A stretch of 64,000 bases of DNA. Origin: Fervidibacter canadensis (GTDB lineage: Bacteria; Armatimonadota; Fervidibacteria; Fervidibacterales; Fervidibacteraceae). The position numbers were made by a program, and so were the translations under genes. The number at the start of each line of letters is the position of its first letter. The stretch's first letter is position 1. Below the pieces are notes generated by a model, which saw only the letters and a list, made by a program, of their open reading frames with translations, had not been told where the DNA came from and made no database searches. Below are positions 16,189 to 24,561 of the stretch, piece by piece. The stretch spans positions 62,001 through 126,000 of the forward strand of contig JBGOEJ010000002.1 of NCBI GenBank assembly GCA_041446545.1. The letters run 5' to 3'.

Positions 16189-17697
16189 ATGGAGCAATGG
16201 GCTTGGGAAGAAGCCAGTGAACCGTTTGGCGACATTGACGAGGCTTGGCAACAGTTTTTGGAGCGCCTTCGTTGGGAAGAGCCAGCGGAGTCGGAAGGGT
16301 TCGTTTTCACCGTCACCCAACTCAACGACTATGTGCGGGGGTTGATCAACGACGACCCTATTTTGCAAGGCTTTTGGGTGCGGGGTGAAATTTCCCGATG
16401 GCAAGTCTATCAAAGCGGTCATGCCTACTTTACGCTGAAGGATGAAACGAGCCAATTGGAGGGCGTGATGTGGCGGGAACGGTTAGCGTATTTGCGGGAG
16501 ATGCCCAAAGTCGGTGACATGGTTCGGGTCTTCGGGCGTCTGCGGGTGCCCAAAGGGACATCCCAACAGCCAAGAGGCGGAAGGTTTGAGATTGAAGCGG
16601 AACGCATCGTTCGGGAATGGCAAACGGGCGTTTGGTGGCAGCGCTTTGAGGCGCTGAAGCGGAAATTGCAGGCGGAAGGGTTATTTGATGCGGAGCGCAA
16701 ACGCTCCTTGCCTCAGTTTCCCCAGCGCATCGGCATCATTACTTCGCTGGACGGCGCTGCTTTGCGAGACATGCTCCGCATCGCCCGCCAACGCCATGCG
16801 GGCATAGAAATCATCGTCTTCCCGTCGCTGGTGCAAGGGGAAGAAGCGCCGAAGACCTTGGTGGCGGCATTGCAGTTGGCGAATTCGGAACGGGTGCGGC
16901 AATTGGTCGGCGAAATAGATGTCCTGATCATCGGGCGAGGGGGCGGCTCCATAGAAGACCTTTGGGCGTTCAACGAGGAGGTCGTCGTGCGAGCCGTCGC
17001 AGCCTCCCGCATTCCCATCGTCAGCGCCGTCGGTCATGAAGTGGATGTCACGCTGACCGATTTTGCCGCCGATGTGCGGGCACCGACGCCGACAGCGGCG
17101 GCGCAAATGGTCGTGCCCGACCGACAAGAGTGGCTTGCTCGGTTGGAGCAACTCGCCCTGCGGCTTAACCAAGCGATGCGCCATCGGTTGCGCAGCGCCA
17201 CCGAACGGTGGCGGCGACTCGCCGAGCGACGGTGTTTCACCGACCCGATGAGTTTGTTCGCCGACCGACGGCAACTTTTAGACTTGCTCACTTTGCAACT
17301 GGACAAAGGGTTCGGACGGAACTTGGCGAGATGGCAAGAGTGCCTGAACGAATGGCAGCGACGACTTCTCGCCGCCAGCCCAACGGCGCAGTTGGAGCGA
17401 TGGCGAGAAAGGTTGGGGCGTTACGACGACGCCCTGCAGACGGCAGCGCAAAAGGCGTTGCAACGCCGTCGGCAAACCCTGCAAGTTTACGTCGCCAAGT
17501 TGGAGGCGATGAATCCCTATGCCGTGCTGCAGCGGGGTTATGCGTTGGTGCGCGACCCAGCAACGGGGCGCGTTGTCACCCGCACCGCCCACTTGACAAA
17601 AGGGCAAGTCGCTGAAGTGCTGATGGCGGACGGGCAACTTCAAGTCACGGTCAACGAGGTGGTGACCGAGGATGGAAAGGATGCCGCAAACCTTTGA
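16189..17697 (+). CDS. xseA: Exodeoxyribonuclease VII large subunit
   Basis: A 502-residue protein. An N-terminal OB-fold (FWVRGEISRWQVYQSGHAYFTLKDE, residues about 60-85) precedes the catalytic domain with QFPQRIGIITSLDGAALRDML, IIGRGGGSIEDLWAFNEE, SAVGHEVDVTLTDFAADVRAPTPTAAA and the C-terminal NPYAVLQRGYALV motif. Exonuclease VII degrades single-stranded DNA to acid-insoluble fragments in mismatch repair and recombination. GGAGG eight bases before ATG 16189 fixes the start; an acidic extension of about 45 residues precedes the OB-fold. It heads an xseA-xseB-prenyl synthase operon. Confidence 0.95.
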   Translation: MEQWAWEEASEPFGDIDEAWQQFLERLRWEEPAESEGFVFTVTQLNDYVRGLINDDPILQGFWVRGEISRWQVYQSGHAYFTLKDETSQLEGVMWRERLAYLREMPKVGDMVRVFGRLRVPKGTSQQPRGGRFEIEAERIVREWQTGVWWQRFEALKRKLQAEGLFDAERKRSLPQFPQRIGIITSLDGAALRDMLRIARQRHAGIEIIVFPSLVQGEEAPKTLVAALQLANSERVRQLVGEIDVLIIGRGGGSIEDLWAFNEEVVVRAVAASRIPIVSAVGHEVDVTLTDFAADVRAPTPTAAAQMVVPDRQEWLARLEQLALRLNQAMRHRLRSATERWRRLAERRCFTDPMSLFADRRQLLDLLTLQLDKGFGRNLARWQECLNEWQRRLLAASPTAQLERWRERLGRYDDALQTAAQKALQRRRQTLQVYVAKLEAMNPYAVLQRGYALVRDPATGRVVTRTAHLTKGQVAEVLMADGQLQVTVNEVVTEDGKDAANL

Positions 17698-17908
17698 AGA
17701 GGCAGTGAGCCGTTTGGAGGAAATCGTTCGGCTTTTGGAGAGCGGCGAGTTGCCGCTGGACGAGACGGTGCGCCTTTACGAAGAGGGACAGAAACTGCTG
17801 GCTTTCTGCCAGCAGAAACTCGCCGACGCCGAACGGCGCATCAAAATCGTCACCATCAATGATGGCGGTGAGTTGCAAGTGCGGGAGTTTGAAGGTGACC
17901 TTCCATGA
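17672..17908 (+). CDS. xseB: Exodeoxyribonuclease VII small subunit
   Basis: A 78-residue subunit with the classic pattern TFEEAVSRLEEIVRLLESGELPLDE, then VRLYEEGQKLLAFCQQKLADAERRI. These form the two helices that bind the XseA coiled-coil arms. The gene overlaps the end of xseA by 26 bases and its stop overlaps the ATG of the next gene, so all three are likely translationally coupled. ATG 17681 is an alternative start. Confidence 0.93.
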   Translation: MERMPQTFEEAVSRLEEIVRLLESGELPLDETVRLYEEGQKLLAFCQQKLADAERRIKIVTINDGGELQVREFEGDLP

Positions 17909-18828
17909 CTTTGACAGAACCGTTGCTGTCGCAACTGCAGAGCCGATGGAAGGAATGTGCCCGTAAAGTGGAAGCGGCTTTGGATGATTGGCTACCGAAA
18001 GCCGATGAGTTGCCTGCCGTCTTGCACGAGGCGATGCGTTATTCGGTGCTGGGTGGTGGCAAACGGGTGCGTCCTTTTTTGGTGCTGGAAAGTTGTCGTG
18101 CCGTCGGCGGCGACGAAGAGAAGGCGTTGCCTGCCGCTTGTGCCGTTGAGGTCTTGCACACTTACACCCTTGTCCACGACGATTTGCCTTGCATGGACGA
18201 TGACGATTTTCGGCGGGGCAAACCGACTTGCCATAAAGTGTTCGGCGAAGGGATAGCGGTGTTGTGTGGTGATGCTTTGCAGGCGCTGGCTTTTGAGTGG
18301 CTGGCGACCAAGTTGCCCGAAGTCGGGGTTAAAGCAGAAACGGCGTTGCGTTGTGTCGCCGTCTTAGCGGAGGCGGCAGGGTCGCGTTGGCTCATCGGCG
18401 GACAAGCCTTGGACATTACCGAGCAAGCGAGGGGTTACGCCGACCGCTCACCCGAAAAAGTGCGCCTCATTCACGAACGCAAGACAGCGGCATTGATGCG
18501 GGCGTGTTGCCTCCTCGGCGGTCTGATCGGCGGCGCCGATGAAACGCAACTTCAGGCGTTGAGCGATTATGGCTATTGGCTGGGCATTGCCTTCCAAATC
18601 ACCGACGACATCTTGGATGTGACGGGCGACCCAGAGAAGTTGGGCAAGAGCGTCGGCAAAGATGAGCGACAAAAGAAACTGACCTATCCGATGGTCTTCG
18701 GGTTGGAGCGGTCACGGGAGTTGGCGGTGGAGGCAGTGGAGCGGGCAATTAGTGCCCTTGTTCCTTTGGGCGAAGCAGGAACGCTCCTTCAAGCGTTGGC
18801 GCAATTTTTGCTGCAACGACAAGCGTGA
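17905..18828 (+). CDS. ispA: Polyprenyl (farnesyl/geranylgeranyl) diphosphate synthase
   Basis: A trans-prenyltransferase of 307 residues that condenses isopentenyl diphosphate with allylic diphosphates. It shows GGGKRVRPFLVLES, the first aspartate-rich motif VHDDLPCMDDDDFRRGKPT (residues about 89-107), GDALQALAFE, GQALDI, the HERKTAALMRACC helix and the second aspartate-rich motif ITDDILD followed by GKSVGKDERQKKLTYP. A bacterial farnesyl/geranylgeranyl synthase is most likely; the chain length cannot be fixed by eye. The ATGA overlap with xseB is the usual arrangement, though dxs does not follow. Confidence 0.9.
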   Translation: MTLTEPLLSQLQSRWKECARKVEAALDDWLPKADELPAVLHEAMRYSVLGGGKRVRPFLVLESCRAVGGDEEKALPAACAVEVLHTYTLVHDDLPCMDDDDFRRGKPTCHKVFGEGIAVLCGDALQALAFEWLATKLPEVGVKAETALRCVAVLAEAAGSRWLIGGQALDITEQARGYADRSPEKVRLIHERKTAALMRACCLLGGLIGGADETQLQALSDYGYWLGIAFQITDDILDVTGDPEKLGKSVGKDERQKKLTYPMVFGLERSRELAVEAVERAISALVPLGEAGTLLQALAQFLLQRQA

Positions 18829-18849
18829 AAAACGAAGGGGAGGTGTGCG

Positions 18850-19551
18850 ATGATGGTCAAGGCGACTTTTCTCGGACACGCTTGCGTGCTCGTCGCCGAC
18901 GGAACGCATTCCGTCGTCATTGACCCTTTCCTGACAGGCAACCCGAAGGCGGCGGCGAAACCTGAAGAGTTGACGGTTCATGCGGTCATCGTCACGCATG
19001 GGCACGGCGACCACTTGGGCGACGCCGTTGCTATCGCCAACCGCAACAATTGTCCCATCATTGCCGTCTTTGAGTTGGCGACTTACTGCCAACGCAAGGG
19101 GGCTCAGCAAGTTCACCCGATGCACATCGGTGGAAGTTACGCCTTTCCTTTCGGACGGGTGAAGTTCGTCCCTGCGTGGCATGGCTCGGCGTTTGTGGAA
19201 GATGATGGCACGATCGTTTACACGGGCACCCCTGCGGGCGTCTTGCTCTTCATGGGCGACCGAACTATCTACCACGCAGGTGACACGGGCTTGTTTGGCG
19301 ACATGGAGTTGATCGGGCGGCGGCATCCCATTGATTTGGCGTTTCTGCCCATCGGCGATAACTTCACGATGGGCATAGACGATGGGGTAGAAGCGGTGAA
19401 ACTCTTGCGCCCCAAAGTTGTTGTCCCCATCCACTACGGCACTTTCCCTGTCATTGAGGTTGACCCTGACGAGTTTGTTCGGAAGGTGCGAACGGAGTGT
19501 CCATCAGTAACGGTGCGGGTGTTGCAATCGGGGGAGTCGTTGGAAGTTTGA
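18850..19551 (+). CDS. UPF0173 family metal-dependent hydrolase
   Basis: A compact metallo-beta-lactamase-fold protein of 233 residues. It has FLGHACVL, DPFLTGNP, the metal motif VTHGHGDHLGDAV, the EPAWHGS-like strand PAWHGSAF, YHAGDTGLFGDM and the last histidine in VVPIHYGTFP. UPF0173 proteins are cytoplasmic and their physiological substrate is not established. GGGAGG six bases before the ATG supports the start. A 10-bp perfect hairpin with a T run follows 27 bases after the stop. Confidence 0.9.
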   Translation: MMVKATFLGHACVLVADGTHSVVIDPFLTGNPKAAAKPEELTVHAVIVTHGHGDHLGDAVAIANRNNCPIIAVFELATYCQRKGAQQVHPMHIGGSYAFPFGRVKFVPAWHGSAFVEDDGTIVYTGTPAGVLLFMGDRTIYHAGDTGLFGDMELIGRRHPIDLAFLPIGDNFTMGIDDGVEAVKLLRPKVVVPIHYGTFPVIEVDPDEFVRKVRTECPSVTVRVLQSGESLEV

Positions 19552-19578
19552 GAGGCAACGAAGGGATGAAAATGGGAA

Positions 19579-19607
19579 GGCGCGCCGCAAAGAGCGGCGC
19601 GCCTTTT
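19579..19607. terminator. Strong hairpin terminator between convergent genes
   Basis: GGCGCGCCGC, loop AAAGA, GCGGCGCGCC, then TTTT. The 10-bp perfect GC stem with T run ends the UPF0173 transcript on the plus strand. On the minus strand it lies 7 bases after the stop of the lysine-rich peptide gene and may serve that gene too. Confidence 0.85.
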
Positions 19608-19613
19608 CGTTGG

Positions 19614-19679
19614 CTACTTCTTCTTGGCGGTCTTCTTGCCGCCAGCGGCTTTCTTGCCGCCCGCTGCCTTCTTCGCCAT
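19614..19679 (-). CDS. 21-residue lysine/alanine/glycine peptide (histone-tail-like)
   Basis: A tiny open frame, ATG to TAG, encoding a peptide made only of Met, Ala, Lys, Gly and Thr: MAKKAAGGKKAAGGKKTAKK plus a final Lys. Nine of 21 residues are lysine, and the unit KKAAGG occurs twice. GGGGGTG six bases upstream is a good ribosome binding site, a promoter-like pair lies about 90 bases upstream, and a strong hairpin follows the stop, so the unit looks like a real transcript. The composition recalls H1-type histone tails and AlgP/Hc1-like proteins that bind DNA or RNA; that role is inference. It could instead be an attenuator or leader peptide, but no gene on this strand follows closely. Confidence 0.6.
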   Translation of the reverse strand: MAKKAAGGKKAAGGKKTAKKK

Positions 19680-19768
19680 CCTTGGCACCCCCTTTGCGAA
19701 AGGAATGACCTCGCCGTCGGGAAACCCCCGAAACCCTTCGGCGAGTTTTTCCCTTGCGACCGCTAACA

Positions 19769-19797
19769 CATATAACACGCAACCTTGCTCAAGGCAA
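19769..19797 (-). promoter_or_regulatory. Putative sigma-70 type promoter of the lysine-rich peptide gene
   Basis: On the minus strand TTGCCT (19792-19797) and TATATG (19769-19774) are separated by exactly 17 bases. The leader of about 80 bases that follows contains a CTCGCCG/CGGCGAG 7-bp stem before the ribosome binding site. Confidence 0.5.
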
Positions 19798-19799
19798 CA

Positions 19800-21392
19800 T
19801 CAACGCACCCGACAGGTGAAAATGGGCGGGAAGTGGAAGTAGGTGATGGAGGCGTCGTTATTGCCGACGAAACTTTTCGCCATCTCCACCGCTTCGCGCA
19901 ACGATGGCACCGTCTCTACGCCCAACCGTTCGGCGACTTTTTTGTCGGCGCTGACGAAAATCACTTTGCCCGCATAGCGCGCTCCGAGGCTGCCCCAATA
20001 CCACATGTAGAACGGGTGGACGCCGTGATAGGCGTAATCACGACGGTAGGCGCGGATGTAGCGTTCATCGGTAGCGAAGATGGCTTCAAAGCGCCGTTCC
20101 ATCTCTTGCGGGTCGCGGGTTTGCGGCAAGACGAACCGCCAGAAGTCCACATAACTTGGGTGATGTTGGTCGTGGAAGCGTTCGTAAAGCGGATGGGTGA
20201 AGATGAGGACGCCGCCTTGCCGCAGAAGAGGTTTGCCGATGGACATCAGATGAAAGGTGTAGCCAAGGGTCAGGCAAAAGACCAAAATCGGGTTCATCAG
20301 GCTGTTGACATTGTAGGGGCAAAGGTAGGGAACGCCGCAAATTACGATGTCGCTTTGCCCGTTGATTTCCACTTCCTGCTGCTCCGCCAACCGTTGCAAA
20401 GTCCGCTCGTGGACGCTTTCCACTTCCCCGGCGTAAATGCCGATGACGCCGTAAGGCGCTTTCATGCTTTGCCAGATGCGCCAGTTCAACTCAAAGGGCG
20501 AAAAGCGACAAGCGGTGCGAACGAGGTGAAACCAAAAGCGATCCCAAGTCGTCCAAGCGCTCTCCCGTTTCTGCAGAAAGCCAAAAAGGGATGGGAAGGT
20601 GTCGGTGTTCAGGACGGTTTCCACTTGGAAATGGCGGATGTGCCGCTCAATCAATCGCCCCTGCCGCTGCAAGACGCCGTGAAAGGGCGACCGAGGCGGG
20701 TCCATGTAAAACGAAGTCAGCAACATATGGGCGTTGTGGTGGTAGCGGAGCGTTGCGTAGTTGGTCAAGCCCGTCACGAGGGATTTGTGCCCGCCATCCA
20801 TCGCTGATAGGTTGATGTTGACATAGATGACCAAGTCGCTCTCGGCAACGCGTCGGTTCAGCCAAACTTCTTCGCCTTGCTCCGTCTTGCCGAGAAAGAC
20901 CAAGCCGCGTGGGTCTTCCGCATCGTGGCAATAAAGGCGGAGCGGATAGAAGGCTTTCAAGATGCGGTCGCCCAATTGATGGCGCAATTCGTCCGTCGTC
21001 ATCTTGCGGTGCAAGCCGATGGCGGCGATCAAGTGGATGTCGTCCACGCCCCTTTCAGCACATTTTTGCAAGATGCGCTCAATGATGCGTTGGCGGATGT
21101 CGGGTTGTTGCATGGGAGGCAGAGGTAAACTCAAATCGTCAAAGGCGATGGTCACTCGCATGCCCCGCCGCAGTTGTGCCGATAGCGGGGCGGCGTTGAT
21201 GGGATTTTCCAGCGCCTGCTCAATAGCGGCATCCAAATCGGCGATGGGCTCAAGAGGTGGTGGCGGATAGATGATGCGTGTCCCGACGGGCAAACTTTCC
21301 CACAAAAACCCCTCGCCGTAGTGCAGCAAGAACTTTTCCCGCTCCCTTTCCACGACCGTCACCAAATTCGTTCGCTCTATCGCAGTCACCAT
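19800..21392 (-). CDS. Lactate racemase (LarA)-domain protein
   Basis: A 530-residue protein related to LarA/DUF2088. It has RVTIAFDDLSLPLPP, the catalytic-type IAAIGLHRKMT (His128, Arg129), His156 in LYCHDAED, and MDGGHKSLVTG with Lys203 at the place of the lysine that binds the nickel-pincer cofactor in LarA. Known LarA homologues racemise or epimerise alpha-hydroxy acids. The protein is about 100 residues longer than LarA and no larB, larC or larE cofactor genes are nearby. The start at 21392 overlaps no coding region of the divergent neighbour. Substrate unknown. Confidence 0.75.
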   Translation of the reverse strand: MVTAIERTNLVTVVEREREKFLLHYGEGFLWESLPVGTRIIYPPPPLEPIADLDAAIEQALENPINAAPLSAQLRRGMRVTIAFDDLSLPLPPMQQPDIRQRIIERILQKCAERGVDDIHLIAAIGLHRKMTTDELRHQLGDRILKAFYPLRLYCHDAEDPRGLVFLGKTEQGEEVWLNRRVAESDLVIYVNINLSAMDGGHKSLVTGLTNYATLRYHHNAHMLLTSFYMDPPRSPFHGVLQRQGRLIERHIRHFQVETVLNTDTFPSLFGFLQKRESAWTTWDRFWFHLVRTACRFSPFELNWRIWQSMKAPYGVIGIYAGEVESVHERTLQRLAEQQEVEINGQSDIVICGVPYLCPYNVNSLMNPILVFCLTLGYTFHLMSIGKPLLRQGGVLIFTHPLYERFHDQHHPSYVDFWRFVLPQTRDPQEMERRFEAIFATDERYIRAYRRDYAYHGVHPFYMWYWGSLGARYAGKVIFVSADKKVAERLGVETVPSLREAVEMAKSFVGNNDASITYFHFPPIFTCRVR

Positions 21393-21566
21393 CGTCCCAT
21401 CACCGCCTTGCCTATCGGTCCCGCTCCGAAAGCCTTGGGCGAATACTCTCTCGGCACGGTTGAGACTTTGCCTTCACTCCAATTGGGCTTGCGCATGCCA
21501 AATTGTAGCGTGGACAAAGTGCGACGGCGTCGTCATCCTAAAGCGAAGGCGAGGTGGAAAGGCTAT

Positions 21567-22679
21567 ATGCGTCGGTTTATTGTCGGCTATGTGCGGGTCG
21601 TTCTGGCGGAAAGCGACGGAGTGCAAGAGTTGGAGGTAGCGACTTCCGATGGCGAAGTTGCCCGTGCCGTCGCTTACCCCGAACTGACGGGACCGGTGCG
21701 GGAAGGTGACACCGTTTTGCTGAATGTCGTCGCCGGTGAGTTGCGGTTAGGAACGGGCGGTTATCACTTCGTCGTCGCCAACTTGACACGCCCTGAATGT
21801 GACACCACGCAAAGCGGGCACATCGTCAAACTCCGCTACACCCCGATGCAGGTCAATGTCAGCGCCGCCGAAGAGGAAGGAAGCCCGCTGCGGCAGTTGC
21901 TGTTGCAGACGGAACACCTGAACAAACTGCCCGTCATCCTTTGCCCCCTACACAGTTTTCTCGCCCCCGCTGCCGCTGGCATCAAGGTCGTCAAGCCCAA
22001 TGCCAAAGTCGCTTACATCATGACCGACAGTGCTGCCTTGCCCTTGCCCTTCAGCAGATTGGTGCGGCAACTCAAGGAGGTTGGCTTGGTGGATGTGACG
22101 ATCACTTGTGGGCAAGCCTTCGGCGGCGATGTGGAATGCGTCAACGCTTACACGGCGTTGTTGTGCGCCAAGGCATTGGAGGTTGATGCGGTAATCGTCG
22201 CTTCGGGACCTGGGCATGTCGGGACGGCGACGCCGTTGGGTTTTTCGGGCGTGGAAATGGGTTGGCTCATTGATGTCGTTAACGATTTAAACGGTGCAGC
22301 CATTTTTGCCCCCCGCATCAGTTTCGCCGACCCTCGCCCCCGCCATCGCGGCATCAGCCACCACACCGTCACGGTGTTAACGCGCCTTTGCCATACTCAA
22401 GCGACTGTCGTCTTCCCGAAACTTGCTGACGAAAAACCGATGGCGGTGCTGCAAAGCCAGTTGGAGCGGTCAACGATTCCTCAACGCCATCGCGTCGTCT
22501 GGCAGGACGGGGAGGCAGCGATCGCTCTCCTGCAGCGATGGAGTGTGCCTTTGGAAAGCATGGGACGCCGTTACGCGGATGACCCCGCCCTCTTCCTTGC
22601 CCCCGCTGCCGCTGGGATGTGGGCGATGCAGAAGGATTCGGGACGAGGGATGCAGGATGAGGGACGGAAGACGGGATGA
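21567..22679 (+). CDS. DUF3866 family protein
   Basis: A 370-residue protein matching DUF3866 by eye: VARAVAYPELTGPVREGDTVLLNVV, LGTGGYHFVVAN, GHIVKLRYTPMQ, VILCPLHSFLAPAAAG, VAYIMTDSAALPLPFSRLV, TITCGQAFGGDVECVN, IVASGPGHVGTATPLGFSG and HHTVTVLTRL. Its biochemical function is unknown. An ATG with GGAAAGG just upstream starts the family domain; the frame is open further upstream. The last 12 codons run through a degenerate GGGAYNR heptad repeat, so the C-terminal tail is probably repeat-derived. Convergent with the ABC permease gene. Confidence 0.85.
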   Translation: MRRFIVGYVRVVLAESDGVQELEVATSDGEVARAVAYPELTGPVREGDTVLLNVVAGELRLGTGGYHFVVANLTRPECDTTQSGHIVKLRYTPMQVNVSAAEEEGSPLRQLLLQTEHLNKLPVILCPLHSFLAPAAAGIKVVKPNAKVAYIMTDSAALPLPFSRLVRQLKEVGLVDVTITCGQAFGGDVECVNAYTALLCAKALEVDAVIVASGPGHVGTATPLGFSGVEMGWLIDVVNDLNGAAIFAPRISFADPRPRHRGISHHTVTVLTRLCHTQATVVFPKLADEKPMAVLQSQLERSTIPQRHRVVWQDGEAAIALLQRWSVPLESMGRRYADDPALFLAPAAAGMWAMQKDSGRGMQDEGRKTG

Positions 22680-22682
22680 GGG
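22633..22682 (+). repeat. Degenerate GGGAYNR heptanucleotide repeat at a gene end
   Basis: A run of units such as GGGACGA, GGGATGC, AGGATGA and GGGACGG, followed by a second copy of GATGAGGGACGG. It reads through the C-terminal codons and stop of the DUF3866 gene. The same type of heptad occurs near 34475 and 63304. Confidence 0.6.
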
Positions 22683-22748
22683 ACGGAGATTGAGAAGGAC
22701 TCTTTCCTTGCACGGTCAGTAGCCACTCCCTTCTGTCGTTCCCGCATT

Positions 22749-23636
22749 TCAACCTGCCACTTCCCTTCGCCCGAAGAGCCAGCAAGCGAGGAGCAAACCG
22801 ACGAGGATGTAAGCGAGGACATAAAGCAAGTCGCCGACCGTCGGTTGGGGCATCTCCACGCCCGGAGGTCCGCTCAGGCGGGGCACGATGTCCAAAACTT
22901 CGCTTTCCACGACCATCCATCGGGCGATGCGTCCCGTCGGCATCAAGTAACCGGCGATTTGCGAGAGGGTGAGCAGCCGAGGCAAGTTTGCCAGTGTGCC
23001 GATGTTGCGCATCGCTGTCTCCGACCAACCGATGCCCATGAAAACGAGGGAAATTAGCGCCACGAAAATCCAAGGCAAATGCACCGACAGCAATAAGTTG
23101 AGGCTGACAAAAAGCAGCGGGTAAAGCAACCCAATCAAGCCTGCCTTCCAGACACCCCAGTGCCAAGCGCCCAACCGATTCCACGCACCCCATTCAATCA
23201 CCGCCACCCAGACCAATTGGTTGAGGGTCAACACGATGGCAAAACCCAGCCATTTGCCGGCGACGATTTGCCAACGGCGGATGGGTTTGGTGACGACAAG
23301 GGTGAGAGTGCCCCGTTCCAGTTCCGTCGCAATTGCCCCACACGCTAACGCCGTCGCCATCACGACGCTGAAAAAGCGGGTGATGACCAAGCCAAAATGC
23401 ACGACCAAACTCCCTTGCACTTCGGCAGGCAAAAACTCCCCATGCCGCTTGACATTGGCGAACACATACGCCAGCAACGCCATCATCCCCGCGCCCAACA
23501 GCAACCCGCCGACAAATGCCCACCGTCGTGTCGCTTCCTTGATGGTCAAGCGGGCGATGACCAAAACAGGTGTCACCCATCTCGCCCACAACGAAACTGA
23601 CGGCAATGGGACAGCGAGCGGCTCAACGCGGTTCAT
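22749..23636 (-). CDS. ABC-2 type transporter permease
   Basis: A 295-residue membrane protein with about six hydrophobic segments, in the NosY-like ABC-2 layout. It has an N-terminal segment VIARLTIKEATRRWAFVGG, the cytoplasmic coupling motif CGAIATELERGTLTLVVTKPIRRWQIVAGKW (residues about 100-130) and a last segment before the GRREV tail. It should form the membrane part of an exporter with the ATPase encoded just upstream; the two genes overlap by 14 bases. Cargo is unknown. Confidence 0.87.
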   Translation of the reverse strand: MNRVEPLAVPLPSVSLWARWVTPVLVIARLTIKEATRRWAFVGGLLLGAGMMALLAYVFANVKRHGEFLPAEVQGSLVVHFGLVITRFFSVVMATALACGAIATELERGTLTLVVTKPIRRWQIVAGKWLGFAIVLTLNQLVWVAVIEWGAWNRLGAWHWGVWKAGLIGLLYPLLFVSLNLLLSVHLPWIFVALISLVFMGIGWSETAMRNIGTLANLPRLLTLSQIAGYLMPTGRIARWMVVESEVLDIVPRLSGPPGVEMPQPTVGDLLYVLAYILVGLLLACWLFGRREVAG

Positions 23637-24546
23637 CGCGAATCACCTGCACGAACAAGTCTTCCAACGAGAAGCGTTTGGGCACGACACTCATCAGCCG
23701 AGCGCCGTTGTTCACGAGTGCCGCAATCAAATCAGGGATGGCATCCTCCCTGCCAACCCGCACGGTCAACGCATCGCCATTGACGCTGACGACGGTGCCC
23801 CACTGAGCGGCGATGTCCCGCCACGATGGCGACGGGTTTTGGAAGCGGATGTCCAACTCCAACGGTTCGCTCAACAACTCGTCCAATCGCCCTTGGAAAA
23901 CCAACCGCCCCTTGTTGAGGATAGCGACAGCGTCGCAGGTCATTTCTACTTCGCTGAGCAAATGGGAATTGAGGAAGACGGTGACGCCTTGCTCTTTGAG
24001 GCGCAAGATAAGGTTGCGCACTTCCCAACGCCCCAGCGGGTCTAAGGCGGAAGTTGGTTCGTCCAAGATGACCAACTTTGGCTCGTTCAACAAGGCTTGG
24101 GCGATGCCGAGGCGTTGCAACATGCCCCGCGAAAATTCCCGCACCTTAGACCGACGCCGCCCTTGCAACCCGACAAACTCCAAAACGGCATCAACGCGCC
24201 GTCGCCGAACTGACGAGGGCAAACTGAGCAAACGGGCGTGAAAGTCCAAAAATTCCTCGGCGGTCAGGAAGTCGTGAAACTGGAACTTTTCAGGCAAGTA
24301 GCCGACGAGCCGACGGACTTCCGGGTTGCCGATGGGATAGCCGAAGATGCGCCCTTTCCCCCGTGTCGGGCGCAAGTTGCCCAAGAGCAAATTCAGCGTC
24401 GTCGTCTTGCCCGCCCCATTTGGACCGAGGAAACCGAAGACGCTACCGATGGGCACTCTCAAGTTGAGGTCTTGGACGGCGACGAGGGGTTTGCGCCCCA
24501 GCGACCGAAAAATTTTCGTCAAGCCGTCCGTCTCTATCGCCCACAT
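23623..24546 (-). CDS. ABC transporter ATP-binding protein
   Basis: A 307-residue ATPase of the drug/Na+ exporter (NosF/CcmA) type. It has Walker A GPNGAGKTT (residues about 40-48), a Q-loop-region GYLPEKFQF, the signature REFSRGMLQRLGIAQALL, Walker B KLVILDEPTSALDP and the switch histidine NSHLLSEVE. The C-terminal 90 residues form the usual extra beta domain. AAAGGGGC precedes the ATG. It forms a two-gene exporter with the overlapping permease. Confidence 0.92.
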   Translation of the reverse strand: MWAIETDGLTKIFRSLGRKPLVAVQDLNLRVPIGSVFGFLGPNGAGKTTTLNLLLGNLRPTRGKGRIFGYPIGNPEVRRLVGYLPEKFQFHDFLTAEEFLDFHARLLSLPSSVRRRRVDAVLEFVGLQGRRRSKVREFSRGMLQRLGIAQALLNEPKLVILDEPTSALDPLGRWEVRNLILRLKEQGVTVFLNSHLLSEVEMTCDAVAILNKGRLVFQGRLDELLSEPLELDIRFQNPSPSWRDIAAQWGTVVSVNGDALTVRVGREDAIPDLIAALVNNGARLMSVVPKRFSLEDLFVQVIRDEPR

Positions 24547-24561
24547 GCGCTGTCGCCCCTT

